Shown here: positions 1 through 6,079 of the stretch, piece by piece | How positions within the stretch are numbered: the stretch's first letter is position 1 | Layout: each line of letters opens with the position of its first letter | Assembly (NCBI GenBank): GCA_900555175.1 | Contig: USJT01000055.1 | Location: 1 to 6,833, forward strand | Length of the DNA: 6,833 nt | Source of the DNA: an uncultured bacterium | GTDB lineage: Bacteria > Cyanobacteriota > Vampirovibrionia > Gastranaerophilales > Gastranaerophilaceae | Reading direction: 5' to 3' | Made by a program: the position numbers and the translations under genes | Notes under the pieces: generated by a model | What the model saw: the letters and a program-made list of their open reading frames with translations, nothing else | Database searches by the model: none | Told to the model about the DNA's origin: nothing

Positions 1-24
1 TGCATAAGAGAGATTGTATTTTTA

Positions 25-1401
25 TTATGAAAAGAATTTTTTAATTGTTTTAATCGTATCATCAGAATACGGCGGATACATCAAACTTATATCAATATCT
101 GGATTTCTGACTAAAACACTTTTCAAATGGGTAAAAGTATCAAAAGAATACTTACCGTGATATCTTCCGACACCGGAATATCCAACTCCGCCAAACGGCA
201 TATCAATACAAGAAATATGCTGAATTGTATCATTTACCGCACCACCGCCAAATGAAATACTATTTATAATATTCCAATAAGCCTCTTTATCTTTTGAAAA
301 TACGTATAAAGCAAGAGGATTAAGCAATTTTTGAAGGTTCGATATAACATCATTAATATCTGAATAAGTCATAATCGGCAAAATCGGTCCAAAAATTTCT
401 TCCTTCATAGAAGGGTTATCATAAGACTCAGCAGATATAATTGTAGGTTCTATATAAAGTCCGCATTCATGGCTATCCCCGCCATAAATAATGTTTTTAG
501 CTTCATTTTGTATAATTTCTTTTAAACGTCTGAAAGCAGAAGTATCAATTATACGCCCGTAATCCTTACATTCTTGCGGAAAAACTCCGTAAAAATATTT
601 GATTGACTTTATCAAATTTTCAATAAGCTGTTGCTTTAAATTTTCAGGCACAAGAACATAATCAGGAGCAATACAAGTTTGCCCAGCATTTAAAAATTTT
701 CCCCAAGTAATTTTTCTGGCAGCCTGTTCAAGATTTGCGCTTTTTTCAATAATAACCGGACTTTTCCCACCAAGTTCCAAAGTATAAGGAATAAGTTTGG
801 AAGCCGCAGCCTGAGCAATAATTTTACCTGTATGCGTACTGCCCGTAAAAAAGATATAATCAAAATCACCTTCTAAAACTTCTGAAGGTTCAATTTCAGA
901 CGGCATAATACATTTCACATAATTTTCACTAAAAGTTTTTTCAATAATTTTACGTATTAAATTTGCACATGCCGGTGTTTTTTCAGACGGTTTTATAACA
1001 ACACAATTTCCTGCGGCAATAGCACCGATTAGAGGCACAAAGCCCAATTGGAAAGGATAATTAAAAGGAACAATAATTAGTGCAATCCCATACGGTTCTT
1101 TTAAAACATATCCTTCTGAAGGTTTTAAATATATGGGTGTCGAAACTTTTTCAGGTTTTGCCCATTTTTTTAAATGTTTTATTGCATAATCAATTTCCTT
1201 TAAAATAATACCAATTTCAGATGTATAAATTTCAAAATCAGGTTTTCTCAAATCATTTTTCAAAGCTTGAAACATCTCAGGTTCATAAAGCTTTATTGCA
1301 TCTTTTAATGCTTTAAGCTGTTTTAACCTGAAATTTACATCTTTTGTGCTATTAGTATTAAAAAAGTTTTTTAAACTTGCAGTAATATCTTTTATAATCA
1401 T
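25..1401 (-). CDS. Class-3-type NAD(P)-dependent aldehyde dehydrogenase
   Basis: A complete 458-residue member of the aldehyde dehydrogenase superfamily. It should oxidise an aldehyde to the carboxylic acid with NAD(P)+ in the cytoplasm; the substrate cannot be told from sequence. Catalytic landmarks are all present: Asn114 in VPFNYPF, Lys137 in VIKPSE, the cofactor loop FTGSTHTGK (185-193), general base Glu209 in LELGGKSP, nucleophile Cys243 in NAGQTC, and EEIFGP (334-339). Residue numbers 114, 209 and 243 coincide with those of class 3 enzymes, as does the short N-terminus. The C-terminal MYPPYS motif (441-446) is also typical of class 3. There is no signal peptide and no hydrophobic membrane tail. 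An in-frame TGA two codons upstream of the ATG fixes this start as the earliest possible, yet no Shine-Dalgarno is visible; the leader is almost pure A/T. It lies 59 nt downstream of ychF with no terminator between, so co-transcription is likely. No promoter of its own is convincing. Confidence 0.93.
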   Translation of the reverse strand: MIIKDITASLKNFFNTNSTKDVNFRLKQLKALKDAIKLYEPEMFQALKNDLRKPDFEIYTSEIGIILKEIDYAIKHLKKWAKPEKVSTPIYLKPSEGYVLKEPYGIALIIVPFNYPFQLGFVPLIGAIAAGNCVVIKPSEKTPACANLIRKIIEKTFSENYVKCIMPSEIEPSEVLEGDFDYIFFTGSTHTGKIIAQAAASKLIPYTLELGGKSPVIIEKSANLEQAARKITWGKFLNAGQTCIAPDYVLVPENLKQQLIENLIKSIKYFYGVFPQECKDYGRIIDTSAFRRLKEIIQNEAKNIIYGGDSHECGLYIEPTIISAESYDNPSMKEEIFGPILPIMTYSDINDVISNLQKLLNPLALYVFSKDKEAYWNIINSISFGGGAVNDTIQHISCIDMPFGGVGYSGVGRYHGKYSFDTFTHLKSVLVRNPDIDISLMYPPYSDDTIKTIKKFFS

Positions 1402-1460
1402 AAATCAATTTAAAATAAAAAATTTAAAAACATAAATTACCATATCAGGCAATATGTTTT

Positions 1461-2558
1461 TTACACTGAAAATCTAAAGTGAACCAAGTCACCATCTTGA
1501 ACTACATAATCCTTACCTTCCAAACGGGTAACTCCTTTTTCTTTGCAAGCGTTATAAGAACCGTTTTTAACAAATTCCTCATACGGAGTAATTTCGGCTC
1601 TGATAAAACCTTTTTCAAAATCTGTATGAATAACACCTGCAGCTTGAGGAGCTTTAGCACCTGCCGGAATTGTCCAAGCGTGAACTTCTTTTTCACCTGC
1701 AGTAATAAATGTTCTTAAATTTAAAAGCTTATAAACAGATTTAATCATTCTATTTATACCGCTATCTTCAACACCTAAATCGTGCAAGTATTCTTTCGCT
1801 TCCTCAGGTGACAAATCGGCAAGTTCTTCTTCAATTTTTGCAGAAATAATAACCATTTCAGCACCATGAGCTGATGCGTATTCTTGAACTTTTTTAGTAT
1901 AGTCATTACCGTCTTTTAAATCAAATTCAGAAACATTAGCTGCATAAATTACAGGTTTTGTAGACATCAAGTTTAACCCTTTGGCAACAGGAATTTCATC
2001 TTCGTTAAAATGTTCATTTATATTAATAAATGAAGCATCTTCAAGCAACTTTTGCATTCTTTCAAGAACAGAAAGAGTTAACACAGCATCCTTATCACCA
2101 GATTTAGCGACCTTCGATACTTTAGCAATTTGTTTTTCAACAGATGCCATATCAGCAAGAGCAAGTTCGGTATTAATTACTTCGATATCATCTAAAGGAC
2201 TAACCTTTCCTGCAACGTGAATTGTATTCGGATCATCAAAGCATCTTACAACCTGAATAATCGCATCAACTTCTCGAATATTATGCAAGAACTGGTTTCC
2301 CAAACCTTCACCTTTACTTGCGCCTTTTACAAGTCCTGCAATATCAACAAATTCGATTGCAGTCGGAATAATAACGTCAGTTTTGCAAAGTTTTGCAAGA
2401 ATTTCCAACCTTTCATCAGGGACATTAACAACCCCTACATTTGGTTCAATAGTACAAAACGGATAATTTGCACTCTGTGCATTTTTTGCGCTTGTCAAAG
2501 CATTAAATAAAGTTGATTTTCCTACATTCGGAAGTCCTACAATTCCAGTTCTAAGCAT
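1461..2558 (-). CDS. ychF: Redox-regulated ribosome-associated ATPase YchF (OLA1 family)
   Basis: A full-length 365-residue YchF, an Obg-related P-loop protein that prefers ATP, binds ribosomes and affects translation and stress responses in studied bacteria. The sequence shows the P-loop GLPNVGKST (8-16), the switch region NYPFCTIEPNVG (31-42), and the G3 motif DIAG (72-75) running into GLVKGASKGEGLGNQF. In place of the GTPase NKxD, the fourth motif is NVSE (208-211), the family's ATP-specifying variant. The G5-like ISAKIEEEL follows at 238-246. A predicted coiled segment lies between about 125 and 200, and the C-terminal TGS domain runs from about 280 to 363 (FITAGEKEVHAWTI to VVQDGDLVHFRFSV). 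The start has an AGGG Shine-Dalgarno (2567-2570) 8 nt upstream of the ATG. It has its own promoter just past the secA terminator and probably carries the downstream aldehyde dehydrogenase on its transcript. Confidence 0.97.
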   Translation of the reverse strand: MLRTGIVGLPNVGKSTLFNALTSAKNAQSANYPFCTIEPNVGVVNVPDERLEILAKLCKTDVIIPTAIEFVDIAGLVKGASKGEGLGNQFLHNIREVDAIIQVVRCFDDPNTIHVAGKVSPLDDIEVINTELALADMASVEKQIAKVSKVAKSGDKDAVLTLSVLERMQKLLEDASFININEHFNEDEIPVAKGLNLMSTKPVIYAANVSEFDLKDGNDYTKKVQEYASAHGAEMVIISAKIEEELADLSPEEAKEYLHDLGVEDSGINRMIKSVYKLLNLRTFITAGEKEVHAWTIPAGAKAPQAAGVIHTDFEKGFIRAEITPYEEFVKNGSYNACKEKGVTRLEGKDYVVQDGDLVHFRFSV

Positions 2559-2598
2559 TTATAAATCCCTTATATATAATAATCTCTTAACTTAAAAG

Positions 2599-2607
2599 AT
2601 TATACCA
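2599..2607 (-). promoter_or_regulatory. Extended -10 promoter of ychF
   Basis: Read on the minus strand, this is TGGTATAAT, a perfect TATAAT hexamer (2599-2604) with the TGn extension (2605-2607). No good -35 sits 16-18 nt upstream, as is common for extended -10 promoters. Transcription would start near 2592, leaving a leader of about 34 nt. It lies directly after the secA terminator, which fits independent transcription of ychF. Confidence 0.7.
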
Positions 2608-2612
2608 CGAAC

Positions 2613-2647
2613 AAAAAAACAGGTTATAACAAATATAACCTGTTTTT
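2613..2647 (-). terminator. Intrinsic terminator of secA
   Basis: A perfect 12-bp inverted repeat (AAACAGGTTATA at 2617-2628 with TATAACCTGTTT at 2634-2645) encloses a 5-nt loop. On the minus strand it is followed by seven consecutive T (complement of 2613-2619). It begins 22 nt after the secA stop. The upper stem is A/T-rich, so its strength rests on the CAGG/CCTG base and the long U-tract. Read on the plus strand there are also five T after the stem (2643-2647), but no plus-strand gene enters here. Confidence 0.85.
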
Positions 2648-2669
2648 ATTACATTTTCTACAAATTTTA

Positions 2670-5306
2670 TTATGCAACATCTTCGTTATCAGGGCCGATT
2701 ACTTGAATTCCAAATTTTGTTCTGAATAAGTGTTTTACGGTATCTCCCTGAATTTCATACATCATTTTATTAAACAAGTCATAAGCTTCTCGTTTATATT
2801 CAATCAAAGGATCTTTTTGACCATAAGCACGAAGTCCGATACCGTCTCTTAGCATATCGATATTATGAAGGTGATCAATCCATTTGTTATCTACAACACG
2901 CAACAGAATATCTTTTTCAAGATTTCTTATAACATTGTTATCGCTAAACGGTTCTTGCAGTTCTGCATTAGGATCATATTGAGAAATTACCTGATTATAG
3001 AAATTGATAACTTCTTCTTCATGCTGTCTGTATGCATCTATTGCAAGAGTTTTCAACTTGTCATAAATAGGTTCAAAACGTAAATTTTGGATATCCGAAA
3101 CTTGAACACCAGAAAGTTGAGGAATAATTGAGTGAAGCTCTTTTATCATTGTCTGCAAATCTTCATAAACATATTCTTCAGGATGAAGATCAGGTGCAAT
3201 ATAGCTTCTCAACAATCTGTCAATTTCTTTTTCAATCATATAATAAATATCTTCTGACAAATTCTTACCTGCAAGAACTTTTCTGCGTTGCGCGTAGAAT
3301 TTTTCACGTTGAATATTCATTACATCGTCATATTCAAGAACTGATTTTCTTATATCAAAGTGATAAGTTTCAACTTTTTTCTGAGCTGATTGAATTTGTT
3401 TTGTAATAAGAGTATTTTCAATAGCCAAATCTTCTTCTACATTCAACATATTCATCAAGGCTGTAATCTTATCTCCGCCGAAAATTCTCATCAAATTATC
3501 TTCCAAAGATAAGAAAAACCTTGTAGATCCGGGGTCTCCCTGACGAGCTGCACGACCTCTCAACTGGTTATCAATACGGCGAGATTCGTGACGTTCTGTA
3601 CCTATTACGTGCAAGCCGCCAACTTCAACAACCTTTGCATGTTCAGCTTCCGTAATTGCTCTGGCTTCTTTAAGAGCTGCTTCTTTTTCTACCTCATAAT
3701 TAGGACTGTCAGGAGTAATTCCCTTACTGTCAAGCATATCTTTTGCCAAGAATTCAGCATTACCGCCAAGCAGAATATCAGTACCACGACCAGCCATATT
3801 GGTAGCGATTGTAACAGCTCCTACACGACCTGCCTGAGCAATAATATAAGCTTCTTTCTCGTGGTGTTTTGCGTTCAATACGTGATGAGGAATTCCCTTT
3901 TGTTTCAACAAATGAGAAACATATTCGGATTTTTCAATACTAATTGTACCAACTAACACAGGACGACCGATTTCGTGCATTTTTATAATATCATCGACAA
4001 CTGCATTGAATTTTGCTCGTTCTGTTTTATAAATTACATCAGGATAATTAATTCTGATATCAGGTTTGTTAGTCGGAATTGTTGTAACTTCAAGATTATA
4101 AATTTTACCAAATTCAGCTTCCTCAGTCATTGCAGTACCTGTCATACCTGATAATTTCGGATATAATCTGAAAAGATTTTGGAATGTAATACTTGCAAGA
4201 GTTTGAGTTTCATCTTGAATTTTTACGCCTTCTTTAGCTTCAATAGCCTGATGCAAACCGTCAGACCAACGTCTGCCCTCCATTAGACGGCCTGTAAATT
4301 CATCAACAATTATAACCTCACCGTTTTTAACAACATAATCCGTATCTTTTACAAACAATTCTTTAGCCTTCAAAGCTTGCAAAAGATGATGAGCATATTG
4401 AGTATTGATATCAAACAAATCTTTTACCCCAATAATTTCTTGAGCTCTATCAATACCGTCTTCTGTCAAAATGATGTTTTTATTTTTTTCATCAACTTCG
4501 TAATCTTTAATTTTTTCTAATTGAGGAGCAACCTTTGCCATTAATTGATAAGTTTCAGCAGATTTTTCAAGACGACCGCTTATGATTAAAGGAGTTCTGG
4601 CCTCATCAATTAAGATACTGTCGACTTCATCGATAATTGCGTAATTATAAGGTCTTTGAACTAACATATCAAGACTTGATGCCATATTATCACGCAAATA
4701 ATCAAAACCGAATTCATTATTTGTACCGTAAGTAATATCGCAATCATAAGCAGCTTTTTTAGCGGCAAAATCTTCTGCTGATCTTCCGCCTGACAAAATT
4801 ACACCAACAGAAAGCCCCAGAAATTTATAAATTTTCCCCATCCATTCGCTGTCACGTTTTGCCAAGTAATCGTTTACCGTAATAACGTGAACACCTTTTC
4901 CTGTTAAAGCGTTCAAATATGCAGGTAATGTTGCAACAAGAGTTTTACCTTCACCAGTTCTCATCTCTGCAATATGTCCGTTATGCAAGAAATATCCGCC
5001 GATTAGCTGAACATCAAAATGACGCATATTCAATACACGTTTACCTGCTTCTCTGACAGTTGCAAAAGCTTCCGGCAAAATTTTATCCAAAGCTTCTTTT
5101 TCAAGTTTTCTATCAGTTTTAAAATCACTTGATGTCGGACGTTTTGCAAGAATTGCTTTAAATTCATCAGTTTTTGCTCTTAATTCTTCATCTGACAATT
5201 GTTCAAATTGAGGTTCTAAAGCATTTATATGGTCGATAATTCCCATAATACTTTTGACCTTTTTTTCGTTAGGATCGCCCAACATCTTCAATAAAAAACT
5301 TAACAT
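2670..5306 (-). CDS. secA: Preprotein translocase ATPase SecA, without the zinc-binding tail
   Basis: A complete 878-residue SecA, the motor that drives unfolded preproteins through SecYEG using ATP. It works in the cytoplasm and at the inner face of the membrane. Visible in order are the N-terminal segment with GDPN (10-13), Walker A MRTGEGKT (115-122), Walker B IIDEVD (224-229) followed by DEAR (234-237), the preprotein cross-linking region (about 230-370), and the second nucleotide-binding fold with TNMAGRGTD (502-510). Motif VI is [13 protein letters not shown] (581-593). The helical scaffold runs from about 625, with [20 protein letters not shown] at 806-825. The protein ends at GPDNEDVA with no CxCxSGxxxxxC(H/C) zinc motif, as I recall for cyanobacterial SecA. 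Motif VI has Ala587 where Gly is usual; this is a substitution, not a frame error. A GGAGAGGA Shine-Dalgarno (5317-5324) lies 10 nt before the ATG. The gene is monocistronic, divergent from rpsP, and has its own promoter and terminator. Confidence 0.98.
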   Translation of the reverse strand: MLSFLLKMLGDPNEKKVKSIMGIIDHINALEPQFEQLSDEELRAKTDEFKAILAKRPTSSDFKTDRKLEKEALDKILPEAFATVREAGKRVLNMRHFDVQLIGGYFLHNGHIAEMRTGEGKTLVATLPAYLNALTGKGVHVITVNDYLAKRDSEWMGKIYKFLGLSVGVILSGGRSAEDFAAKKAAYDCDITYGTNNEFGFDYLRDNMASSLDMLVQRPYNYAIIDEVDSILIDEARTPLIISGRLEKSAETYQLMAKVAPQLEKIKDYEVDEKNKNIILTEDGIDRAQEIIGVKDLFDINTQYAHHLLQALKAKELFVKDTDYVVKNGEVIIVDEFTGRLMEGRRWSDGLHQAIEAKEGVKIQDETQTLASITFQNLFRLYPKLSGMTGTAMTEEAEFGKIYNLEVTTIPTNKPDIRINYPDVIYKTERAKFNAVVDDIIKMHEIGRPVLVGTISIEKSEYVSHLLKQKGIPHHVLNAKHHEKEAYIIAQAGRVGAVTIATNMAGRGTDILLGGNAEFLAKDMLDSKGITPDSPNYEVEKEAALKEARAITEAEHAKVVEVGGLHVIGTERHESRRIDNQLRGRAARQGDPGSTRFFLSLEDNLMRIFGGDKITALMNMLNVEEDLAIENTLITKQIQSAQKKVETYHFDIRKSVLEYDDVMNIQREKFYAQRRKVLAGKNLSEDIYYMIEKEIDRLLRSYIAPDLHPEEYVYEDLQTMIKELHSIIPQLSGVQVSDIQNLRFEPIYDKLKTLAIDAYRQHEEEVINFYNQVISQYDPNAELQEPFSDNNVIRNLEKDILLRVVDNKWIDHLHNIDMLRDGIGLRAYGQKDPLIEYKREAYDLFNKMMYEIQGDTVKHLFRTKFGIQVIGPDNEDVA

Positions 5307-5346
5307 TATAAAATTTTCCTCTCCATTCTGGTATTTCTTATAATTA

Positions 5347-5355
5347 ATAGTACCA
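5347..5355 (-). promoter_or_regulatory. Candidate extended -10 promoter of secA
   Basis: Read on the minus strand, this is TGGTACTAT: a TGn extension (5353-5355) plus the hexamer TACTAT (5347-5352, 5 of 6 to consensus). No -35 is recognisable at 16-18 nt. Transcription would start near 5340, giving a leader of about 35 nt. A weaker alternative is TATAAG (5337-5342) with TTGTCT only 14 nt upstream of it. The whole TGGTACT is one arm of a 7-bp inverted repeat, so a repressor site is conceivable. Confidence 0.5.
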
Positions 5356-5377
5356 TAGACAAAATAAAATTGGTACT
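5349..5377. promoter_or_regulatory. Inverted repeat AGTACCA/TGGTACT over the secA -10 (possible operator)
   Basis: A perfect 7-bp inverted repeat (5349-5355 and 5371-5377) has a 15-nt spacer. The arms are 22 bp apart centre to centre, about two helical turns, as for a dimeric DNA-binding protein. The left arm covers most of the putative secA extended -10. Regulation is inferred from geometry only; chance occurrence in AT-rich DNA is possible. Confidence 0.35.
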
Positions 5378-5378
5378 T

Positions 5379-5416
5379 CTTAAGGAAATATTTATATTTC
5401 AGATAAATATTTTAAG
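5379..5416. repeat. AT-rich imperfect dyad, 14 bp with a 3-nt bulge
   Basis: CTTAA (5379-5383) and AATATTTAT (5387-5395) pair with ATAAATATT (5403-5411) and TTAAG (5412-5416). Together they form a 14-bp stem with GGA bulged on the left and a 7-nt loop. Nearly all pairs are A:T. It lies upstream of both predicted transcription starts, so it is more likely a DNA element (protein site or curved segment) than a transcript structure. There is no U-tract that would make it a terminator. Confidence 0.4.
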
Positions 5417-5427
5417 TTCTAAAACAA

Positions 5428-5441
5428 GCATAGCATAGCAT
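5428..5441. repeat. Three near-tandem GCATA pentamers
   Basis: GCATAGCATAGCAT is a 5-bp unit in two full copies plus four bases of a third, about 15 bp upstream of the rpsP -35 region. It may be a slippage-prone tract or chance. Confidence 0.4.
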
Positions 5442-5456
5442 TAAAAATATTATGAT

Positions 5457-5485
5457 TTGTTAATCTATACTTGATTAAGTAAAAT
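5457..5485 (+). promoter_or_regulatory. Sigma-70-type promoter of rpsP
   Basis: TTGTTA (5457-5462, 4 of 6 to the -35 consensus) and TAAAAT (5480-5485, 5 of 6 to the -10) are separated by exactly 17 nt. The predicted start is near 5492, directly before the structured leader. This gives a leader of about 120 nt. Confidence 0.7.
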
Positions 5486-5491
5486 ATTTGT

Positions 5492-5614
5492 GGTTACATA
5501 AAAGAGGAATAAGGCAATTCCTCTTAGCCTTGTTCAAGGATTTGTCAGCCAAAGCGGCGGCTGCGTTGGATTTCAAATCCGCAAGTTACATAAAAAAAAT
5601 AAGGGAAAATTGAA
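5492..5614 (+). promoter_or_regulatory. Structured rpsP leader with mutually exclusive stems (candidate cis-regulatory RNA)
   Basis: The leader is visibly richer in GC than its flanks and packed with complementary segments. Stem A is a perfect 9-bp hairpin, AAGAGGAAT (5502-5510) with ATTCCTCTT (5517-5525), loop AAGGCA. Stem B pairs GAATAAGGC (5507-5515) with GCCTTGTTC (5527-5535), 9 bp including one G-U, and cannot form together with A. A third stem pairs GGATTTG (5538-5544) with CAAATCC (5574-5580) and encloses CAGCC/GGCTG (5546-5550/5559-5563). A local hairpin GGATT/AATCC (5568-5572/5576-5580) competes with it. The tail is A-rich and holds the AAGGGA ribosome-binding site (5601-5606), 8 nt before the rpsP ATG. 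Such overlap suggests a switch, perhaps autoregulation by bS16, but I do not recognise a named leader class. It could instead be a copy of a dispersed structured repeat. Confidence 0.5.
5493..5595. repeat. GC-richer segment bounded by 11-bp direct repeats
   Basis: GTTACATAAAA occurs at 5493-5503 and again at 5585-5595, offset by 92 bp. The two copies bracket the structured part of the rpsP leader. Direct repeats around a segment of different base composition can mark an inserted element, or may be functional parts of the leader. No terminal inverted repeats of an insertion sequence are seen. Confidence 0.4.
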
Positions 5615-5983
5615 ATGTTAAAAATCAGATTAAAAAGATTGGGTGCAAAAAAGAACCCTACATACAGAATTATCGTAATCAATTCAACAACAAAACGTGA
5701 AGGAAGACCGGTTCAAGAATTAGGTCACTACAACCCAAAAACTAAAGTTATGCAATTAGACAAAACATCAGCTTTGGAATGGGTTAAAAAAGGTGCTCAA
5801 CCTACTGAAACTGTTGCTTACTTAATCAAAAACTGCAACGATGACGGTTCTTTAAATTACGTTAAAAAAGAAACTGTAAAACTTTCTAAAAAAGCTCAAG
5901 CTAAAGCTGCTGCTGAAGCAGAAGCAAAAGCAGCTGCAGAAGCAGAAGCTAAGGCACAAGCTGAAGCTGCTCCTGAAGCATAA
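5615..5983 (+). CDS. rpsP: 30S ribosomal protein bS16 with Ala/Glu/Lys-rich tail
   Basis: bS16 is a primary binding protein of the 16S rRNA 5' domain and helps 30S assembly. Residues 1-80 are the typical domain: MLKIRLKRLGAKKNPTYRI at the start, REGRPVQELGHYNP (28-41), and the region around WVKKGAQPTETV (56-67). The family core is about 80-90 residues. This protein has 122 because of a low-complexity tail from about 92, with an 8-residue period KAAAEAEA at 97-104 and 105-112, then a degenerate third copy. The tail should be an extended charged helix outside the conserved fold; its role is unknown. The ATG follows AAGGGA (5601-5606). Unlike many bacteria, no ylqC, rimM or trmD follows. A strong terminator comes 18 nt after the stop, so the gene is monocistronic, with its own promoter and a long structured leader. 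Confidence 0.98.
   Translation: MLKIRLKRLGAKKNPTYRIIVINSTTKREGRPVQELGHYNPKTKVMQLDKTSALEWVKKGAQPTETVAYLIKNCNDDGSLNYVKKETVKLSKKAQAKAAAEAEAKAAAEAEAKAQAEAAPEA
5903..5971 (+). repeat. 24-bp coding repeat in the rpsP tail
   Basis: Units begin at 5903 and 5927 and encode KAAAEAEA. A partial, diverged unit starts at 5951 (KAQAEA). Synonymous codons differ between units (GCT/GCA swaps), so the duplication is not recent or is kept at the protein level. Confidence 0.6.
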
Positions 5984-6000
5984 GAAACAAATTCATATTG

Positions 6001-6034
6001 AAAAAGGACGGATTTTTAAAATCCGTCCTTTTTT
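6001..6034. terminator. Bidirectional intrinsic terminator between rpsP and the convergent gene
   Basis: GGACGGATT (6006-6014) pairs with AATCCGTCC (6020-6028) around a 5-nt loop, extended by A5 (6001-6005) against T6 (6029-6034). On the plus strand it ends rpsP with six T. On the minus strand five T follow the stem, so it can also end the gene at 6080-6559, whose stop is 45 nt away. No other terminator lies between the two convergent genes. Confidence 0.92.
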
Positions 6035-6079
6035 ATTTGTTTAACCACATCAAACTAATCATTTTATAAGCAATAATAA

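Larger units (their letters stand above)
5307..5614. other. 308-nt divergent secA/rpsP control region
   Basis: The space between the two divergent starts contains no convincing gene. It divides into a secA-proximal part (5307-5377) with the secA Shine-Dalgarno, extended -10 and an overlapping dyad; an AT-rich dyad (5379-5416); a spacer with three copies of a GCATA pentamer; the rpsP promoter (5457-5485); and a GC-richer structured leader (about 5492-5590) ending in the rpsP ribosome-binding site. The parts are described separately. Confidence 0.85.

Noticed and set aside
1441..1456. Short inverted repeat CATAT...ATATG after the ychF stop as a terminator
   Set aside because: It has only five A/T-dominated pairs and no adjacent T-run, so it is too weak to terminate.
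1479..2510. Several plus-strand open frames across ychF (and a minus-strand frame at 1502-1696)
   Set aside because: They are shadows of the intact ychF frame: cysteine- and serine-rich low-complexity translations with no family resemblance.
3535..3565. Possible frame error in SecA motif VI (RGRAARQG)
   Set aside because: The reading frame is continuous with fully conserved sequence on both sides; it is a single residue substitution.
2865..3956. Plus-strand open frames inside secA
   Set aside because: They lie antisense to conserved SecA motifs and have Phe/Cys/Ser-rich translations typical of antisense shadows.
5502..5531. H-type pseudoknot from loop AAGGC (5511-5515) with GCCTT (5527-5531)
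   Set aside because: Only one nucleotide would have to cross the 9-bp stem A, which is not sterically possible. The two pairings are better read as alternatives.
5563..5585. tRNA-like T-arm resemblance (GGATTTCAAATCC)
   Set aside because: The position required to be G53:C61 is a T:C mismatch, and no acceptor, D or anticodon arms can be assembled around it.
5457..5595. CRISPR-like or insertion-sequence structure in the secA-rpsP gap
   Set aside because: Only one pair of 11-mers is present, with no regular spacers, no transposase and no terminal inverted repeats.
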